Shown: positions 25,809-39,780 of the stretch, piece after piece | Position numbering within the stretch: position 1 is the stretch's first letter | Layout: the number at the start of each line of letters is the position of its first letter | Assembly (NCBI GenBank): GCA_029378245.1 | Contig: JARKIF010000014.1 | Location: 496,001 to 560,000 of the forward strand | Reading direction: 5' to 3' | DNA length: 64,000 bases | Source: Roridomyces roridus | Lineage: Eukaryota > Basidiomycota > Agaricomycetes > Agaricales > Mycenaceae | Made by a program: the position numbers and the translations under genes | Notes under the pieces: generated by a model | Told to the model about the DNA's origin: nothing | The model's input: the letters and a program-made list of their open reading frames with translations, nothing else | Databases searched by the model: none

Positions 25809-26686
25809 CTAATCTTCTAAAGGAGGCAGCGTCTCGTCCACGGCATCATCTTCCACTTGCTCAAATACCAAGCCTGCCTTTTCACGGTCGTCGAACAAGA
25901 TACGGTCTTCCGCTAGCTCAAAGCCCTCCGCACGCTCTCCCTTGCGGTGCCCAAGAGCGACCTGTCTGAAAATCTGGTACGCTCTGTCGAGGTCGTCGTT
26001 GACGATCACAAAATGGTGTGCGTTGGGCTTTTTGGCGTATTGTATCTCTTTGATGGCAGTTTTGAGGCGCTTCTGGATCGTGTCCTCGGATTCGCCGGTG
26101 CCACGGGCCCTGAGACGGGACTCGAGAGCAGACAGAGAGGGAGGGCAGATGAAGAGATAGATTGGTTTCAAGCCAGTACGTTTTATCTGACGCACTCCCT
26201 GTCGCGCAAGATCTGGACTGGGCGGCAAAGGCTCTCGGCAGCAGTACACACCTGTGATTCAATGTCGAGCAGACAACGCTTGTCGTTGACCTGCGCCTTT
26301 GAGACGGTCTGGAAACTGGTTCCGTAGAAATTGCCCGAATACTCTGCATACTCGATGAATTGGCTTTTTGCGATCATGTCCTTGAACGTGTCCGTGTCGA
26401 CAAAGAAGTAATCTTGCTCGTGGACCTCTTTCTTCCCCTTGCTATCCGTACGTATGCCGCGTGTGGTGTCTGCGACGTGTCAGAAAGTCCGAGGGAGCAC
26501 GACGCGCGACTGACGAGAGACGCTAAAGCCAAAATACGGCTGGGAAGCATCCTTGTTGAACTCGTCGAGGAGCCTGGTGAGGAGGGTGCTTTTTCCAACG
26601 CCGCTGGGGCCCGAGATGACGAGGGGGCGAGAGAAATTGACACCCTTGGACATGGTTCTCAAGAGGTCTCTGATCATTTCCGCCAA
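25809..26686 (-). CDS. GUK1: Guanylate kinase
   Basis: Phosphorylates GMP to GDP with ATP. The P-loop is in [16 protein letters not shown]. The GMP-binding region has [15 protein letters not shown], followed by CLLDIESQ, then [17 protein letters not shown] and the lid [15 protein letters not shown], and [16 protein letters not shown]. The C-terminus has an acidic extension ([15 protein letters not shown]) not usual in short yeast enzymes. Start 26686 (MAEMIRDLL) is the longest; [10 protein letters not shown] ten codons later is equally possible. At least three introns of about 50-80 nt. Divergent from the kinase at 26832. Confidence 0.92.
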
Positions 26687-26831
26687 ACAACTTCAAGCTC
26701 TCTCTCTTTAGCACTCCTCTATCGCCCCTGGGGTAGACCGCCCACGCTGCCCGTCCCATCCCTCCACTCCGCCGTGTTTTCGACCCTGTCCGTCCTTTCC
26801 GTCTCGCAACCGCCGGGAATACATACAACAT

Positions 26832-28409
<1,578 letters not shown>

Positions 28410-28700
28410 TCCTGGACTGGCACGTCCAATTTCTCCTCCTTGCTTTCTGCTCCAACTAATTCGCACATTAGACTATTTATGCACACCCATTTCTATCTTT
28501 TACCATCTGACTCACATAATCCTTCGTGCTTTTCGCTGGCATGTCCACCCCCTCGTTTACCTTTCTACTCCCTGGGCATTTTTTATCTACTTTCCTTGTT
28601 TTGTATCTGCGGATTTGGAAGATACCCGTTGGTCACTGAAAATACATTCCATAGTGTAGTTGACATATATCGAAAGAATGACCAGGGTGTCCTACATGTA
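28410..28700. other. 291-bp convergent intergenic region
   Basis: Pyrimidine-rich sequence between the stop codons of the kinase and GLO3. It must hold both poly-A sites. No gene or repeat seen. Confidence 0.6.
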
Positions 28701-30261
28701 TCAGCGCTCAGTGGACAATTGTGCCAGGTAGTCTGAGAGCTGCGCAAAGTCAGGCAGTGCCAAAAAAAAAAGAGCGAAGATCCACCTTCAATGCCCCCGT
28801 TCTAATGCTCTCTCCCATATTTTGCACATCGGGATTGGCCATTACACGACCAATAACATCTCGCGCACTGCTTTCTAGACCGGCGAGCGATGAGCTGTTG
28901 CGGTCGGGAGAAGGTGGCTCTTCGTTCCTGCCAAAATATTCATCACTTCCAATGCCCGTCCTGCCCGCAAACTCCTTCAATCTCCCCTGTGCCTCCGACT
29001 GGGCCGCTTCGTCGTATGCGCCCCTCCCGAAATACATGTCGCTGCTGATCGCCTTCTGACCACCGAATTTGTCCCGGGCTGCACGGGTGTCTCCGTCATC
29101 ATTTGGGACGACCTTTGAAATGCCCGGATTCAGAGAAGAGGCAGGGGACCCGGAAGTGGAAGGTGCTGCGCTGGGTATAGCACCGAAACCGAGTCGGGTG
29201 TAAGCGGGAGATGCGACCTTGGCAGCTGGTGTGCTCTTGGTGGTCGGGGCGGCTGCTGTGGGTGTGAACGAATTGAGAGGTGTAGCAACGGGTGCAGCGA
29301 CGGCAGCGGCAGCAGCAGCCTCTTCACGCGCATAGCCAAGGGCCTTGGTGCGTTCCTCCTCTTCTCGCGCACGCCGTTCGGCTTCAGCGAATGAGACGGG
29401 CGTGGATTTCTGCGCGCCTGAATCGTGACCGTCAGTGACTTTCAGAGAGAGCAGGGGAGAACCTCTTGCCTAGCTTTCCCTTTTTACTGCCCCCACCAAG
29501 CTTTAGGGCACCTCCGCCAGATCCAGAACTGCTCAACCCTCTGGAAGCAGCCGCGAGTCCCAGACGTGGCTTGGGAGCAACCGGTGTGGGAGCGACAGTA
29601 GGCGGGGGCGACGCAGCCTGGGGAGGCACGCTACTGCTCGCGTCGCTACCGTTGCTTGCGGCGCTCAAACTGCTCTGGGCCCGTCCGAGCATGGGGATCA
29701 CGGGGGTACCAACGCGGCTCGTCTCCTTGGGCGTGCTCGGCTTACTCCAACTCTCGAAGAAATCATCTTCCGTGGCAGGCTTCTCTTTGGCATCCGCGGC
29801 CAGCGCTGCACCCTCGACAACAACACCTTGCGGAAACCGCGCCTCATCCGCCTTGATTCGGCGACCCAATTCCTCGCGGTAAAGCTCGCCAACTCGCCCG
29901 TCGTAGCGAGCCTTGCCGGTGAGGCTGCTCCCGCCGTTCTTGTGGAGGAAGGCAGAGAAAGAGGCATTCCCGCCGACCTTCATGGCACGGAGCTGGGCGG
30001 TGGACCACGAGTCGAGATTAGTCGATCGTACAAAGGTAATATGGACGCCCATGTTGCGGTGAATGGCGGAGCAATCGAGGCAGAGATATACGGCAAAGGT
30101 GACTGATGACCATGTCGGGTTGCGTGCGGCGCAGTCAAAGCAGGTCTAGGATGGAGTCAGGATGGGCGCATGAGTATTTCATTTCATACCTTGTTAGCCT
30201 TTTGAGCCTTGAGAACGGTGAACATACGATCCGTCTCTTGCTTGGAGACTTGCTCCGCCAT
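28701..30261 (-). CDS. GLO3: ARF GTPase-activating protein of the Glo3/ArfGAP2-3 type
   Basis: Stimulates GTP hydrolysis on Arf1 during COPI retrograde transport. The start [18 protein letters not shown] runs into the zinc module TCFDC...[15 protein letters not shown] (CX2CX16CX2C) with the arginine finger region. The C-terminal half has the Glo3-motif repeats [10 protein letters not shown] and GSDEYFGR that distinguish this group from Gcs1. A final short exon ([12 protein letters not shown], stop 28701-28703) is reached by splicing over a T-rich intron; without it the frame ends FFFGTA. A Pro/Ala/Ser-rich linker connects the halves. Confidence 0.92.
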
Positions 30262-30366
30262 CGATGTGGAAGTGATACCGAAGAGAGCACAGCTTCGATC
30301 ACTGATAGAACACAATTACGGTCATGTCACACCACGGGACCGTCGTGTCCTTTGGACAGGACGGCC

Positions 30367-33344
30367 ATGGCCGATATTCCATTCTCATTGTGTGTCCACC
30401 CAACCCACTCCTTGAACCTCTCCCCCAACGCCCATCCACAGTTTTGTTTCCCTCATTCGCGAAATCTCCACACACACCCGTCCCCGAAGGACAGGGTCCC
30501 GACGCGACAAACAACACCATCCCGCCCTCGACGTGCTCAAGAACTGGATCGCCCATCTCCGCTCAGAGTTTTCCCCTCTTCCACAGGAAACCACTGCACG
30601 CGTGTTCCGTCTCTTATTTCCCGAGGAGGACACGCGGCGCAAGTACGACATGCAAGAGACCCGGCTGGCAGCCGCGCTCGCAGACTGCTTTTCGGTGCAG
30701 CAGCTATGCGACTGGGGAACGGATAGCTCGTCTATATGTCTTGGCGACCATGTCTTGAAAGTTCTCGGTTTGAGTTCAGTCAGTGAGCCCGGCAGTTGCC
30801 TTGTATCCGCGCTAATGTATCCTCAAGGATTCCATTGGGCCCCTCAGCATTTCACAAGTCGATTGTCTTCTGGAAGAACTGGCCTCTCACTCGGGGTACT
30901 CCCACTCTTCTGTGCGCCAGAAACATCCACCAGGCACGCGCAGGCCCAGATCTGCCATCATTCGCTCTCTATACCGCTCCCTACCCCCTTTCGATGCTGC
31001 AGTTCTCACTCAAATCATCCTCAAGGACCTACGTCCTCTTTTATACCCACTGTCCGAAATCCATTTCACCGCGGCGCTCAGATCATTCACATCCGAAGCC
31101 GTCACTCAACTGACCAAGGAAGACGCCATGAGGGTTTGGGATCCAAGTCGCCGAATGCTCGACTCGTATCGCATTCGGTCTGGCCTCGATGATGCTTCAT
31201 TCGTTTTCGATTCAGGCATCGACGCCACTCCTCAGATAGGAACACCGGTCGATGTGAGGGTAGCATCTTCCTCGTTACATTCGACTTACTCTTCATCCAG
31301 ATTCCTAAATCCCAAAAAGGGCAAGGATGCTTGCATGCTCTGGCCATGCTCCAGACATCTCGCGCTGTATGGGCTGAAACCAAATACGATGGCGAGAGAA
31401 CTCAGATTCACGTCGAAATTCTGCCCGACGGATCTTCCAACATAACCATATTCAGCAAAAGCAAAAGGGACTCTACCATGGACCGGCATGGTATACACGG
31501 ACTAATCCGCCGTGCCCTTGGTCTTTCTGAACGACCAGAGTTGCGCCGGGTTAAAGCCAATGTAATTCTTGACGCGGAAATGGTTGCCTGGCACGACGGG
31601 GCAATTGATGGTACATCTTTCCTCTGGGACTGCATCGTGCAACTCACACCCGATTAGAATTCTGGAGAATCCGCAGTTTGGTTGAGCACACAGCAGTCGG
31701 CGTCCGACACAAAAAGGCACCTGACCCTGTCGACAAGTGATACACTCCGTTTCGAACGTCGTCCTTTGTCTGACTAGATTCTCAGCTACTCACAAATATC
31801 GCTCATGACTGATGTGTCGGGTGACCGCCACCTTGGTCTTGTTTTTTTCGACATACTATTCCTTGATTCCGCATCATTGCTATCCACATCCTACTCTTCT
31901 CGTCGGGTCATCCTCGAATCAGTCATCACACCCATCCCTGGACATGCGATACTTGCCGAACGCCAGCCTATTGCCTTGAATTCTATTGGCCGAATGTCAA
32001 GTCTTCAGCATGTGTTTGCAGACTGCATTTCCCGTCCTGAGGAAGGCCTGGTGCTCAAGGCAGGGGAAGCTGGTTACAATGATAAACGCTCGCCTTGGGT
32101 GAAACTCAAGAAGGATTATATTCCTGGTTATGGTGATTGCGTTGATTTGGTCATATTGGGTGTTGCTTGGGAGAAGGACAGAGCGCGCGAGCTTCGAGGT
32201 ATGCCATCTCGAAAATTTTGTTCACGCACTGTTTCATGATTCCCAGTTGCCCCGAATACGTATACTACGTTCTACATCGGTGGACTTCACAATGCTGACC
32301 AATTGCAGCGAGACGTAAGTGTACGAGATACTACGCCGCCCCAATATTCACCGCTCTATCTAGCCTTCTGCGCGGCCGCACTTCCGCATCTATTTCACAG
32401 CAGCGTATGGCCTCAGCCGCGAACAGCTTGAGGAGGCGAATTTTCTCATACAAAATTCGGATACTGTGCAGTACAAGGCCTCGAATGTGGGTGATCCGAT
32501 TGAATACCGTTCGAATGCGTGCGCTGATTACTCGTAGCCCTCCGGATTGCCATACACCTGCCAAATCTTACCAGGACTCGTGCCACCAAGTCAGCTTCTA
32601 CGGGAGCCACTTCTTGCGGAGCTATACGGCGCTGGGTTCACGAAAAGTGCTCGAAGCAGACATTACGAGCTACGCTTCCCACGTATCACCAAGATTTTCC
32701 GCACATGCGACCGCAGTTGGCGGGATGCTGTCAATCTGCAGGCCCTGCATAAAATTGCTCGCGAATCTGTGGGCAAAGACAGCAGCACGAAACAGGTGGA
32801 GGAGTGGGGAAATAAACTGTGGGGGAAATCGGTCTCCTCCCCCGGCGCTGACTCGAAGAGGAAGGCCTTGGTAGATGAGTGGGAGGAAAAGCTGATTACC
32901 GCAGATCGCAAATATGCGAGGAGGCGGGACATGATACTCTCGCAGCCGCAACCTTTGGGAAGCCGAACGAATCTGGAAGAACCCGCGAGTCCTCTCGCTC
33001 TGGATGCGCCCTCGGCAGTAATCAGGCCTCAAGACTCGGCCTGCGAGTTTTTGCCTGGATCACTCGTTTTTGTCGCTACACGGAACCCAATATTGCGGGC
33101 ACAGTGCAAGTCAAAGGTTCCCCCGGAGAGACTGGTTGATTCGCTTGAATCGCTCTTCACAGGATGCGGCTGGGCTTCCGGGCAGACGTCGAATCCACAT
33201 GTGCAACGGGGCGTGATAGTGCTGGACAGCGCCGAAGAACCTTTTCACCGTAAAAGGGTCCTCAATACCATCAACGACCGTCAATGGCTTGGCAGGGAGC
33301 TCTCGGGGCGCAAAGCCATTCAAGTCCTGGAGAGGCATACTTAG
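30367..33344 (+). CDS. ATP-dependent DNA ligase, LIG4-like
   Basis: The start MADIPFS splices to FFVSLIREISTHTRP, then ALDVLKNWIAHL and ARVFRLLFPEEDTRRKYDM, a hallmark of ligase IV N-termini. The adenylation domain has the active-site lysine in AETKYDGERTQIH (motif I), ILDAEMVAW, LVFFDILFLD, EEGLVLKAGE (motif IV) and WVKLKKDYI (motif V). After the OB-fold comes a fungal-specific tail (ELRFPRITKIFR, SWRDAVNLQALHKIA). I see no BRCT pair, which canonical Lig4 uses to bind XRCC4/Lif1. It may therefore be a ligase IV paralogue rather than the NHEJ enzyme. Many short introns. Stop is 49 bp from that of APM1. Confidence 0.85.
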
Positions 33345-33393
33345 TGCAAAGTATTTATCTTTATCTATCCCAATGTAAACTATCATACACAAC

Positions 33394-34956
33394 CTATGTA
33401 CTCTGTCTAATTGGCGCACTCCCTTTCTCGTGTGCCGTGCGCAAGCTGTCAAGGGTGTTAGATGCGTTCAAGAAAGAAAATGAAGCAAGAACCTGTAGTC
33501 ATCGCCGTTCTGTGTAATATAACGGACCCACGGCAGCGCCTGGTAGCCACTCTTTTCGACAATCTTGAGGTACCTGACCTGGATACCGGAAACGGTGAAA
33601 TATGGGATTTCGTATTTCACTGTTATCGGAGCACGCTTTTCGACGTCCGACTCTGCAGGGAGGGTTGAAAAGGCTGTTAAGAGCTGGCAATTACACTGAC
33701 CGTTCCGTACACTGGGTAGACCAAAATGAGCTCGCATCAAGAACTCTTTGCCCCCAGCCAGTTGCTTTATCTTCCACACAAAGGCGCTCTTGTCTGGAGC
33801 ATACTGGACGCTACCGGTGGAGGCCTGGATGAGACTTGGTCAGCGGCAAGTAATCGAGTGGCGAGAAATGGACTTGCGCGGAATTTTGGACTGTCAGCAT
33901 CGTCAGGAACAGGGACGTAGATCTCGACATTGTTGGCGGTACTCCTCCGTTTGAACTGGGCGATGACTTTGACCATGTACTCTACACGACTGCCCTTGTG
34001 GCTCTCCACGGCGGCCTCGACCCAAATCAAAGGCTTGACCGGAGTTGAGATGCGGTATGACATGAGCTCAAATTCGCCGTCGGGTGGGATGAAGGATATG
34101 GTTCGGTCGTTCTCGAATCGGGCGAGACGGACGCATTGGTGGAATTTCACATCCTCCATTTCAATGGCCTTGCCTCGGGCGGCTGTATGAGAGATGAGGG
34201 GCAGATCAAACGCGGACAAGGAGATGCTCACTTCGACCGGTGCTCTCAAACATGACCTTGTCGTTCAAACCCAGCCGAAGCTCAGGCATGCCAGAGAGAT
34301 AGCACTTCATCTTGACCGCGCCAAGGATCTCGGAGCGCACCACGTCCCCTTTGGCATTAACGAGCAGGTTGACACTCTCGACCACATCCAAAAAGACCTC
34401 GTTCTTCCGGTAGCGGATGCCCTCTGTTCGCCACGAGACGGCGTTTGTGATTGCACTCGGTGGACGGGCCTGGATCTCGAGCTTGTGCGACTCTTGGGTG
34501 ATGTATCTGAACATGCGCGATGAGCAAGCCACAAAACGCGGGCAGAACGGGCACAGACTCTTGCAGAATCTTGCTCTCCGTTGTCTGGGGGTAGCCAAAG
34601 TCCATCATCTCGTCCATGAGCTCGTAGATGATGACAAAGTTGTCGCGGATACTCTCCTCCTCGAGCTCCTTGAAATATTCGACCAAGACCTGTGTGAGAC
34701 GGTGGAGAAAGAGGATGGTTTCGGCGGCATTAGAGTTGCGCTTGGAGAGTGCGAGGAGGTAGAGATTCGAATGGCGGATGTGCATGTAGTTTACACCCTG
34801 GCTTGAGAAGCAGGGAGTGACCTGTTGGCCGTCCTCCTCAATGTCGAGGACAAGGGGGAGGAAACGGTCGATGTAGGAGGCAGGGACATCGTCGCGGTAG
34901 GCCCGTTGTATGAGAGGCTTTCCCTTGAGATCGAGTATCGCTATGAGACTTGCCAT
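33394..34956 (-). CDS. APM1: Clathrin adaptor AP-1 medium (mu) subunit
   Basis: Cargo-binding subunit of AP-1 at the trans-Golgi/endosome. The longin part begins MASLIAILDLKGKPLIQRAY, with VNYMHIRHSNLYLLALSKRN and FVIIYELMDEMMDFGYPQ. The mu-homology domain has ITNAVSWRTEGIRYRKNEVFLDV, CYLSGMPELRLGLNDKV, FIPPDGEFELMSYR, PLIWVEA, and the end SGYQALPWVRYITQNGDDY. Those match mu1 better than mu2. The C-terminus extends a few residues past the usual LRT end through a last exon to TAG at 33394. Divergent from CPS1, 89 bp apart. Confidence 0.92.
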
Positions 34957-35045
34957 TTGAATTCCGTTTCGTGACGCACTGCCACATAAACTGCTTTCTT
35001 CTTACCTCGACTGAGCGGTGGCCAAAGCCCCGCCAGGCGACTGCC

Positions 35046-36819
35046 ATGTTGTACCTCACATCCGATCTTTTCCCTATATGTGAGCTCCTCCTCGTTCTAC
35101 CCCAACGCCCAGCTCACCGCCCACATCCAGTCGTCCCTTTCGGCGTCATTGGGTAAGGGTAACAACCACCGTCCCCCGCTCTCATCCTCACGACCGACCC
35201 TTAGCTTCTATCGCTACCTATGGTATCTAATACGTATAGCCGCCTCCTTCACCTACCGCCCAGTGCCCATGCCCGAAAACCCGACATATGTCGCCTTTGA
35301 AGACGTCACCATCATTGTTCCCACCATCGACGCTGGCGAGGAGTTCAAGGAAGCCGCTCGTAGTTGGCTCGTAGGCAAACCCAAGGAAATCCTCATCATC
35401 ACGGAGGAGAAAATGCTCAAGGAGCTGCAGGAGCTAGCCAACGCCGTCGACCCCGAGCGTATCCGCGTCCTGACCGTTCCGTTTGCCAACAAGCGCTTGC
35501 AGATGAGCCACGGCATCAAGAACACCACCACCGACATCATCGTCTTTGCCGACGACGACGCCATCTGGCCCCCTACCCTCCTGGCATCCGTCCTCGCCTG
35601 CTTCGAGGACCAGAAGGTGGGCGGTGTCGGCACTAGCCAACGTGTGCAGCCAGTCGGGAACCGTATGACCGTCTGGGAGGTCCTCGCTGCCTTCCGGCTC
35701 ACCATCCGCAATATCGAAATTTCCAGCTCCACGCACATTGATGGCGGACTGCCCTGCCTCTCCGGGCGCACAGCCGCTTACCGCACCATCATCCTCAAGG
35801 ATCCTGACTTTATTCATGGCTTCACCCACGACTTCTGGATGGGCAAATACCAGCTCAACTCGGGTGATGACAAGTTCCTCACTCGTTGGATGGTTGCCCA
35901 CGGCTGGAGCACATACGTACAGTGCTGCCCAGAAGCGGAACTTCTCAGTACCATGAAACCCAACTGGCGTTTCCTGAAACAAGTTTTGCGGTGGACTCGG
36001 AATACTTGGCGCTCGGACATCCGCAGTCTTTTCACGGAGAGGTATGTTTGGACCACTCACCCTTACGTGGCGTATACTATGGTACGGGCGGCCATTCATA
36101 CCCGAAACACCCTTTGATCCCGTTTAGGTCGACAAGTTGTTCAATCCCTTCACCCTCCTCATTGGACCCGTCTTTGTGGCTCGTCTAATGGCGAAGAGTA
36201 CTATCCCCGTTTCCGAAGGGGGCTATCATCTTCCGTGGTGGTCCGTACTCAGCATTTTGGTGTCCGCCATAGTTGACGCCGCATTGTAGGAACATCCTCA
36301 TCTCATACCTCGTTTGGCTCTTTGCGACTCGGACAGCCAAGCTCCTTCCGCATCTGTGGCACCGGCCTCAAGACGTCATCTATGTCCCCGCCTTTATCCT
36401 CTTCGGATATTATTTCGCAATCATGAAGCTTTACGCATTGTTTACGCTGCACGAGGTAAGAATCCTGCATTGTCTGCATGTTCACCAACTCAATGTCCTT
36501 TCAGACCGGGTGGGGTACCAGAGCCGGTATCGGTGATGCTTCCGCTGCTACTGCCGCCGCGGCTCAAGCCGACTCTGCGCGGCTCCAAGAGAAGGCGGCT
36601 GGGAACGATCCGTACAGCTATGGGCAAACCAACAACAACCCGTACCAACACCAAGATGCCTCACCGTTTGGTGACGAGATGTCGCCGTTCAGAGACGACA
36701 ATGCGAGTCCGGGAGTAGGAGTGCCTGCGACGCCATATCGTGATTCACCCACCGTCGCTACCGGCGAGTACAACTCGCGGCCGGGAGCGCACGGGCCACA
36801 GGTGGGCTATGCCGCGTGA
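35046..36819 (+). CDS. CPS1: CPS1-type family-2 glycosyltransferase (hyaluronan-synthase-like)
   Basis: Membrane polysaccharide synthase related to Cryptococcus Cps1. Removing two short introns gives MLYLTSDLFPI... joined to VIGFYRYLWYLIRIAASF (membrane-proximal). The catalytic region has VTIIVPTIDAGEEF, the DxD stretch VFADDDAIWPP, DGGLPCLSGRTAAYR, YQLNSGDDKFLTRW and the product-binding QVLRWTRNTWRSD. C-terminal membrane helices include WWSVLSILVSAIVDAAL and ISYLVWLF. A Q/N/D/S/P-rich tail with TGWGTRAGIG follows. Start 35046 is the only ATG giving a plausible splice path. The sugar product cannot be told from sequence. Confidence 0.88.
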
Positions 36820-36934
36820 TGGGCGCCTGGCGTAGATTGGACCTTGGACCTTTTACACGCACCATATATCTTCACTATTAGTCGCATGCTGTCGGTTTTA
36901 CAATATATTATAAGTTGGATCCTTACATCTTCTA

Positions 36935-39707
36935 CTACATAACTCCCGCCGCGACGATGGGCGCAGGTATCGGTGGAGGTGCCATCACACTTTTCTTGCG
37001 TCCGTTCCCCGTTCCTACTCCCGTCGCCGCGCTCTTCTTCTTCTTGACCACTTCCCCAGGCGGACCCGTATCTTGTCTTCTGACAGGCGCGGCGACTGCA
37101 ACCTTTGCATTCTTCTTGGGTGCAGCTCCGGGCTTTGCGAGGAGAATCTGGCCCAGCGGACCCATCTTTGCCTGTGCCGCGGGGGCTGTGTCGTCCGGCA
37201 GTTGAAGATGGGGATGTATGACTGGTGGCGGTGGTGGCGGCGGAGGCGGCGGTAAGGGTGTAGCAATAGCGGCGGCGACAGGAAGCGTTCCCGGCGGTCC
37301 CGGCGGCGGGGGTGGAGGCCGAAGCGGGGGAAGCACGGGCGGTGGAGCTGACGCAGCTGCAAGCGCTGTAAACCGACCCATATAATATGGCCTTAACAAC
37401 CCAATTTGGGCATCCACCTTTGCCGCGGTCAGCGGTACGAACGGCGGCGGAAGGGGATACGGTAGTGGAGGCGGGGCGGGGGCAGCATTGCCCATGCCAC
37501 CGGCTGCGCCCGCCCCACGCCGCTTGCCTCTGAGCAGCCGCTTCGGCACACTCAGACTGGACATTCCAAACTCGGCCGCTATACCGAGCTCACGCAGGCC
37601 GAGATAATCTTCGCCCAGAGCATCTGCAAAGTCGCCCATTGTAAGTGCGGCACTGTCCTCTTCGTCCTCGTCCTCAAAGAGGCCCTCGTCGTCGAGCACA
37701 TCCACTGCCGTCTAGATCCGCTCAGTATGGAACATAATGAGAGTGTAGAATAAGCTCACCACCTCGCGATACGCGCCAACAAGCTTCTTCTCCAGGTCCC
37801 CAAGGCGGGCGCCATACCGTTCAACGTCGTCCGAGATGTAGCGTTCAAGGTCCTGGACACGCGAGATGCCCGACTCGAAGAGAGTGTGAAGAATGATCTC
37901 CTGCAGTGAGAGTTAGAGAGTTACAAGGTGGAATATCCAAGTCCAAGACTAACCTCGGCGGACATGGTTTGAGAATATTTGTCGCAAAGATATCGAAGAG
38001 TACGACCGACATTGAGGAGATACTCGGAAGTGACCGACGCGAGAATGTCCAAGGCAACTTTGGAGGTGCCTTGGAAACCAGCATGCTCGAGCACTTTGCT
38101 GCCCATCCACTGCATGCAGTCATCAGCACTCGCAGCGGTTAGCTCCACCTGCTCTGGCTCCTCTGCTACTTCAGCTTCTACAGGGCGCCTCTTGCCCCTT
38201 TTCCTGCGCCGCCTCGTAGCCAGATAGTCACTCCATGGCCGGCCATCTACCTCGTCTGTTCCCACAGCGGCTCCCACCTCGTCCTCGCCGATCATGGCAT
38301 CCTCTGGCATGGCCAATAAACCTGACATGACACCAGTATCCATGGCCTGGACCGGAGGCAAATCTGCATCCTCCTGTACCCCACCCATCCCGACGCCGAT
38401 CCCTAGCGCCGCAAAACGCCCGTGCGTATGCCGCAAACGGCGCATTGTTCGAAGATTGTTGTTCATTCGGTCGAGCAACGTCTTGTCTTTTGCGGGATTG
38501 TCCTTGTCCTTGGGATGGTTTATACGCCGCCGTTTACGCGAAGATGTGGGGTGTGGAGTGGTGGAGGAAGAATGGAGGGCGGGGGAAGGGTCTGATGATG
38601 CATAGGGGATGTGAGGGAGGCCATTGGCAAGTAGGGCGTCCGAGTGCACGGCTGCCCACCATAAATTCGGGTCCGAGTCATGGCGCACGCGTTTTCTTGG
38701 CCGGTCAATATTTATGCCGTTCCAAGGGCGCTTATCGCCCAGCATACTCTCCATAGAGTCCTCTTCCTCTTCTTCGAGCTTTATGGCGGACATGGGTTCG
38801 ATATCTGCGGGAAGGTAGGGTCGTAGACATGCAGGTTCCGCATCAGCGGCGGCATCGGCCTCTGCAAAGGCACGCATGCTGTCTGGCGTTCGGATAAGAG
38901 CAGGCATTTCCTCGAAATCCTGAACGGCCGCCTTGATATCACGCTTGACGACGGAGGAGGACTTTGTTCGAGGTGCGTCTTTACGAGGCGGCTTTATTGT
39001 AATGGTCGGGGTGCGGTGGACACCGTTGACGTTGCCATTGACGAGTCCGTTGGGCTTGGCGACGGGTCGCGCTGACGGGGTGCCACCGAGGGCGACGGGG
39101 ATTGTGGGGTCTGCACGTTCTTTGCGGTCTGTGATATTGCGAAGGAGGCGATCTGCTTTGACCTTGAGCCGCTTCGCACACTTGCGGAGGGGATGGGTTT
39201 CAGTTGCGTTGTAAGTCAAGCAGTTTGACCAGATCAGGTCGAGGTCGTCCTTGAACTCGCGCTTCGACTTGTACTGTTTCTGCTTTACCTTCTTGAGCAT
39301 TGTCTGGAGGTCCATGGGGTTGGGAATGACATCGTAGTAGTCGGGCACTTCAGCTTTGGACACTGGCCTCAGAAAAGCATCCACGTCGTGGTTGTCCTGT
39401 AAGAGAGTGAGTACAAACGCGGTCACGAATAACGCGTAACTCACAATCGTACTGGTCCGGAGATCGAGCAGTAGTCCCTCAAGCGAGTCGTAGAAGCCGT
39501 CAGTAACCTTCCCCTCTGTTGCTTGGCGCTGTCCACAATGATGAGCAGAGGTCATGGACCAGACAGTTCCCGCACCCTTCCGTCCTTGACGGTCGTAAGA
39601 AGCAGCTTCAGGTCGCAGTCGACCGCCGCCTTGGTTTCGGACAATGTCCGCAGGAGATTCTGTCAATTTCGTGAGCAACGGTGGCGACGGAGGACGAGAA
39701 CTTGCAT
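36935..39707 (-). CDS. SPT7: SAGA subunit Spt7 (bromodomain and histone fold)
   Basis: Bromodomain: NHDVDAFLRPVSKAEVPDYY, NPMDLQTMLKKVKQKQY, DLIWSNCLTYNATETHPLR. A Lys/Arg/acidic linker follows. The histone fold (ASADDCMQWMGSKVLEHAGF, ALDILASVTSEYLLNVGRTL) is the one that pairs with Taf10. The C-terminus has an acidic block (DDEGLFEDEDEEDS) and a long poly-proline region. The 5' end is uncertain: coding resemblance begins at LLRTLSETKAAVDCDLKLLL, and a two-codon first exon ATGCAA (39707-39702) spliced to it would give MQNLLRTLSE. A longer open frame to 40005 runs over SNF12 and is not credible. Stop TAG at 36935. Confidence 0.88.
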
Positions 39708-39780
39708 TCATCCCCGAGGCGGGACAAGGTAGTGAGTGAGCGACACCGCCACTGATGCTATACGGGTGTGCTTGACCATC

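Noticed and set aside
36915..37362. Pro/Ala/Gly-rich open frames opposite the SPT7 C-terminus
   Set aside because: Shadows of the poly-proline coding region of SPT7.
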